DNA of 64,000 bases from Maylandia zebra (Eukaryota > Chordata > Actinopteri > Cichliformes > Cichlidae): the NCBI RefSeq assembly GCF_041146795.1, contig NC_135170.1, positions 32,746,033 through 32,810,032 of the forward strand, written 5' to 3'. The notes under the pieces are model-generated. The model did no database searches, was not told where the DNA came from, and worked only from the letters and a program-made list of their open reading frames with translations. Both the position numbers and the translations under genes were made by a program. Of the stretch, positions 60,877 to 64,000 are shown one piece after another. Position 1 is the stretch's first letter, and each line of letters begins with the position of its first letter.

Positions 60877-61945
60877 AACAAAGTTAAATGCTTTTGTTTA
60901 CATGGTGTAATTGTGTATATGTTGCAGCAAATGCACAATTTCCAGCCACATTGTCACTTTATTGATACGAGTAACCCGGATTTATTTCAGGTGACATCAA
61001 AATCACGAAATGTATACCTACCCCAATCAAACCTCTGAAAACATGAACTGACGTGTTCTCTGCGTTGATTCTGCGCTTGATCTCGTCTTCTGTTATTGTG
61101 TAGGTTTTCTTTTTTGAGCTTGGTACAGATAAGCGACCATGCACTCTGTAAACTGTACTAGTTCCTTCTGAATCAGTTTGGAATTCTGTATCTGCATCGA
61201 TCCTGTCAACATCAGCAGCAGCAGCATTATCTGTACTCAGACTTGTGCCGTATACTTCTGTTTCTTTTTCTTTGTCTTCAGTCTGTGTACCTTCATCTCT
61301 GACTGTCAGTCTTCCTATCTCACTGTTACTTGTCGATTTGCTGCAGATGTTCTCTCCCTTAGGAACTTTTCCTTTGTCATTCGCTGCCTGATGCTTTCCC
61401 TGATGACATTCTTCACTGGCTACTTCTATTGCTCCTCCTGTATAGCCACCTACTATGCTGCACAACTCCTTTCCCTCTGCTGTGCTGCACTGTGCTGTTA
61501 CATAAAGAAGAATGATATAAACAACACTATATCAATTTAATTGTGAAGGGAAATCCCCACACTACGACACAGTTATGTCTAAAATAGTTTTGTGTAAAAA
61601 CTGGATCTTTAAATGTCCACTTTAATTACACAGTCCTGGTGTGCAAAGGCAAAATTACGAAAAATCTTTCACTTTAAACATTTTTGGACATTGTTTAGTT
61701 ATATTGTGACTTACTCTCACAGAAGATACAGATCCCACAAACAGACTTTGAACAACGCATGTGTTTGTATGCACCACATTTCTGGCACTGCACCTGTGAA
61801 TTAAAAAAAAAAAGAAGAAGAAATAAACAAACAAAAAACAAATGAACAAAGTCCATTATATAAACAATCTATATGGCTAAGGACATGTCATAGTGTACCC
61901 GGTCTTTGGCTGCAATCACACACCAGCACTGACTGCACTTCCTGA
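60358..61945 (-). CDS. Divergent AP-2 (TFAP2)-like gene with N-terminal Cys-rich knuckle, five exons visible
   Basis: Minus-strand exons are 61945-61899, 61793-61715, 61494-61022, 60804-60611 and 60502-60358 (stop). All have AG/GT borders and every junction keeps phase, giving about 311 residues; the N-terminus lies further upstream. Residues 1-41 hold a cysteine cluster (KCSQCWC, CQKCGAYKHMRC, CGICIFC), a likely zinc site. An acidic, low-complexity middle follows. From about residue 156 the sequence resembles the AP-2 basic/helix-span-helix domain: VHGRLSVPSSKKKTYTITED, IKRRI, FRGLIG, then KVTVFSVLSEEEAGELALRFA and a C-terminal FSLLTHTFGPAALDSV. This would imply sequence-specific DNA binding and dimerisation. 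The AP-2 transactivation region is not seen. The similarity is judged from memory. It might instead be an accessory gene of a transposon. Confidence 0.6.
60849..60876. repeat. CA microsatellite
   Basis: Short (CA)n run in the intron between exons 61022 and 60804 of the AP-2-like gene. Confidence 0.85.
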
Positions 61946-62496
61946 CTGCATTTTCCAATGTTAGAGAAAAAGAAGGCGGCTAATTCTATCTTTACCTATT
62001 GAGGAAAATAAGTAGTGGCAAAGTCAGGACCTGGGGCCTGTTCTTCGTACCTCGCTAAGTAAGTTAGCTGGATGAGATTGTTGACGATTTCGCGTGATCC
62101 TGGATCGTTCGGTTCCCCGAAGCCCATCCGGGACTTGCTGTCATAGCAACAGAGCCGTAAGCGTAAACCTGCTGGGGAGCAGGTTTACTTTATGTAAACA
62201 GGATTAGATCGCGGCCACGCAGGTATGTCCGCATCATTCATACGAAAGCAACAGCGATATTCCACCACTGTTTCACCATAAATAAATAACATCACTGTAA
62301 CCAAAGATAATGCAGCACCTGATCCTTTTATTGATGTCACACAGATACATACAGGTCATTCCCTAAAAAAGGGAAATGAACTATTAACATTCTATTACAT
62401 GTATGTGATTATTACAGATGTAATTCATATTTCAGAGTAGTAATTGTAAATTACTTCGTGTAATCAAGATGAGAGACCACGGCTATAAAAGCGAAG

Positions 62497-62832
62497 GTGG
62501 ATTTGGGAAGCCTGTCGCAGCCATGTCCTGTCCGTATACGCGAGCCACCCATTGCGGAAGGTGCAAGATTGATAAGGAGAGTCCTCAGAATTCAGCGTAT
62601 ATTGCGGGACAGACAGGATCCTTTACCTCAGCGCGACAGTGTGCTCATAGAGAGATATCGATATTCCCGTGAGGGTATTATTTACTTAACCAACTTGTTG
62701 ACGAGGGGGTGCAGGACCACCACCTGTCTTTTTTTCCTCTGCCCTTTTCTTGGTTGCTGTTATGAACAAACTAACAGAGTATTACAGGCCAGTATTACCT
62801 TGCCAAGAGACGCAAAGCAATCTAAGAGATAA
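62497..62832 (+). pseudogene. Harbinger transposase N-terminal fragment
   Basis: The frame contains IRRVLRIQRILRDRQDPL followed by ERYRYSREGIIYLTNLL, the helix-rich N-terminal phrase of HARBI1-type transposases. The sequence then becomes unrelated to the family and stops, so the DDE catalytic part is gone. Confidence 0.7.
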
Positions 62833-62993
62833 ATATTACCATTCTGTAGAATACTCCTGTATTCCACTTTTACTTGTTCCCATGTTCTTGTGGGTCTTGT
62901 TGTGGCTCTAATGTGAAAGGGGATATAATATAACATATTATAATATAATATAATGCCATATGATATTGGACAATATAGTGTCATATGATAGAT

Positions 62994-63180
62994 CTACCCT
63001 ACCGCCTACTGGTGTTGGCCAGAGGGGCCGGTGGCGCGATATGGCAGCCTGGCTACAACCGTAGCTTGCCTCCACCAGTGTGTGAATGTGGGAGTGAATG
63101 AATAGTGGTATCGTAAAGCGCTTTGGGTGCCTTGGAAAGCGCTATATAAATCCAATCCATTATTATTATTATTATTATTA
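62994..63180 (+). repeat. SINE fragment nested in the Harbinger element
   Basis: Reverse-oriented relative of 14841-15019, with GCCTACTGGTGTTGGCC, AGCGCTATATAAATCC and an ATT-repeat tail. It lies between the transposase fragment and the Myb-like exon. Confidence 0.75.
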
Positions 63181-63186
63181 AATTAC

Positions 63187-63351
63187 CTACGAGTTTGATT
63201 TGTCAGCAACTTTCTGCCAGCCCTCTCTCCTTGCTTTTGCAGCCTTTGCAGTGTTCCCTTGCGTTTTAATTAAACTCTGAAACTCCTGAAATCCCTCACT
63301 CATGAGTTCTTGCTCTGCTGCCGGAAAATACCGAGCACGCCCCTTCGACAT
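63187..63351 (-). CDS. Myb/SANT-like protein exon of the Harbinger element (54 residues)
   Basis: It starts MSKGRARYFPAAEQELMSEG and ends RREGWQKVADKSNS just before TAG/GTAAT. This may be a stop or, with the G-TAG-GTAAT context, an exon end. The spaced aromatic residues and the W-x-x-V-A-D phrase match the Myb-like DNA-binding protein that partners Harbinger transposases and carries them to the nucleus. It is the N-terminal helical part only. Confidence 0.65.
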   Translation of the reverse strand: MSKGRARYFPAAEQELMSEGFQEFQSLIKTQGNTAKAAKARREGWQKVADKSNS

Positions 63352-63579
63352 TTTCGCCGACCAATCAGCGGGTTGCCGATCAATGTTTCTACTATCGATG
63401 CGTAGCCCCTTTTACGACACCCATTGATGTCACATTCCTGCGTCCAGCTGTACTAATCGTCAACAGCAGGTGTGTTCGGGGAACCGGATTAGCGAGCTCA
63501 CGGTTAGCGCGATGGTTTGGTCTTGGATGTGTCATTTGATCTTGGATGTAGTAAGCGACGTACGAAGAACAGGCCCCTG

Positions 63580-64000
63580 AGCTTTGGGATTTCAGTGTTG
63601 TACTCCTCCACTTGTGCTTTACCGTCAATGAGAGATTGGGCAAACTAATAATTGACGAAGAAAAAAAAAAAGAACAAAAGAAATTAGGTTAACAAAGAAA
63701 TGATTTTTTTTTCAGCATTACTGCTGAAATCGTTCAATCTACAAAAAAAATTTAGATTTTACCATCCTGCCTCTAAGGCTTTAAAAACTGAATAGGCAAA
63801 AATGTAAACATTACTTATATAGATTAAAGCTATAGTTTTCAGTACCATTATGACATGCACTCCACATGAGTTCTCATCCTGTTGATGTGGGTGGCTCACA
63901 TGTGACAAAGTCCACTCTCCAGTGCAGCCTCTTGCTGAAGCAAATGAGCTGAGAGATCGCAGTTATTACAAATAAAAAGCATATAGAGAAATCAATAACC
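63580..64000. other. Mostly non-coding; one possible exon
   Basis: A minus-strand stretch at about 63580-63648, preceded by an ATTATTAG acceptor, could encode FAQSLIDGKAQVEEYNTEIP. It might belong to the gene at 60358-61945, but its 3' border does not give the required phase. Nothing else is recognised. Confidence 0.3.

Larger units (their letters stand above)
62034..63576. mobile_element. PIF-Harbinger element, degraded, with both characteristic genes
   Basis: The ends GGGCCTGTTCTTCGTAC and its complement are flanked by a 3-bp CTG duplication (62031-62033, 63577-63579). Inside are a plus-strand transposase fragment, a minus-strand Myb-like exon and a nested SINE. The two-gene arrangement (transposase plus Myb-like protein, divergent or convergent) is characteristic of PIF-Harbinger elements. 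Confidence 0.85.

Noticed and set aside
63580..63648. Possible upstream exon of the AP-2-like gene
   Set aside because: Has an acceptor and a plausible peptide, but no donor that gives the needed phase, so it is not included in the gene.

Overview
The window is nuclear DNA of a ray-finned (teleost) fish. The evidence is spliced vertebrate-type genes, a SULT3-like cytosolic sulfotransferase, and a typical teleost load of transposable elements: Ty3/Gypsy, L2-like and restriction-like-endonuclease LINEs, Tc1/mariner, PIF-Harbinger, an 8-bp-TSD DNA transposon, tRNA-derived SINEs and long CA/TA microsatellites. There is no bacterial gene organisation and no CRISPR array.

Region 1 (1-5140) is the 5' half of a Ty3/Gypsy element on the minus strand: a 983-bp LTR, leader, intact gag, and a pol frame that stays open to the window edge. 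It sits in a SINE inside intron 2 of a sulfotransferase gene. Its LTR appears to carry a second, intron-less copy of its own leader exons.

Region 2 (5141-50672) is a tandem segmental duplication with a period of about 20.55 kb: the end of one unit (5141-9565) and two complete units (9566-30117 and 30118-50672). Each unit carries one six-exon sulfotransferase gene plus the same set of dead elements: a solo-LTR-like insertion, an L2-like endonuclease fragment, a decayed Gypsy element, a transposon-derived HDLFEG-type pseudogene split by a THAP-bearing DNA transposon, and a LINE tail. The two complete sulfotransferase genes each encode 281 residues and differ by one visible amino acid.

Region 3 (50673-56330) leaves the array. 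It holds TA/TG microsatellites enclosing a near-perfect 1240-bp inverted repeat made of two head-to-head copies of the 3' end of an R4/Rex6-like LINE, then hAT-like remnants, then an L2-like LINE flanked by 24-bp target-site duplications.

Region 4 (56388-64000) has an apparently intact Tc1-like transposon (340-aa DD34E transposase, long nearly identical inverted repeats), a broken MULE-like transposase gene on the plus strand, and, converging on it, a spliced minus-strand gene whose five recognised exons all join in phase. That gene encodes a cysteine-rich knuckle followed by a region resembling the AP-2 (TFAP2) DNA-binding/helix-span-helix domain. A degraded PIF-Harbinger element with both of its characteristic genes lies just upstream of it. 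The AP-2-like gene and the spliced duplication inside the Gypsy LTR are the observations most likely to be new.
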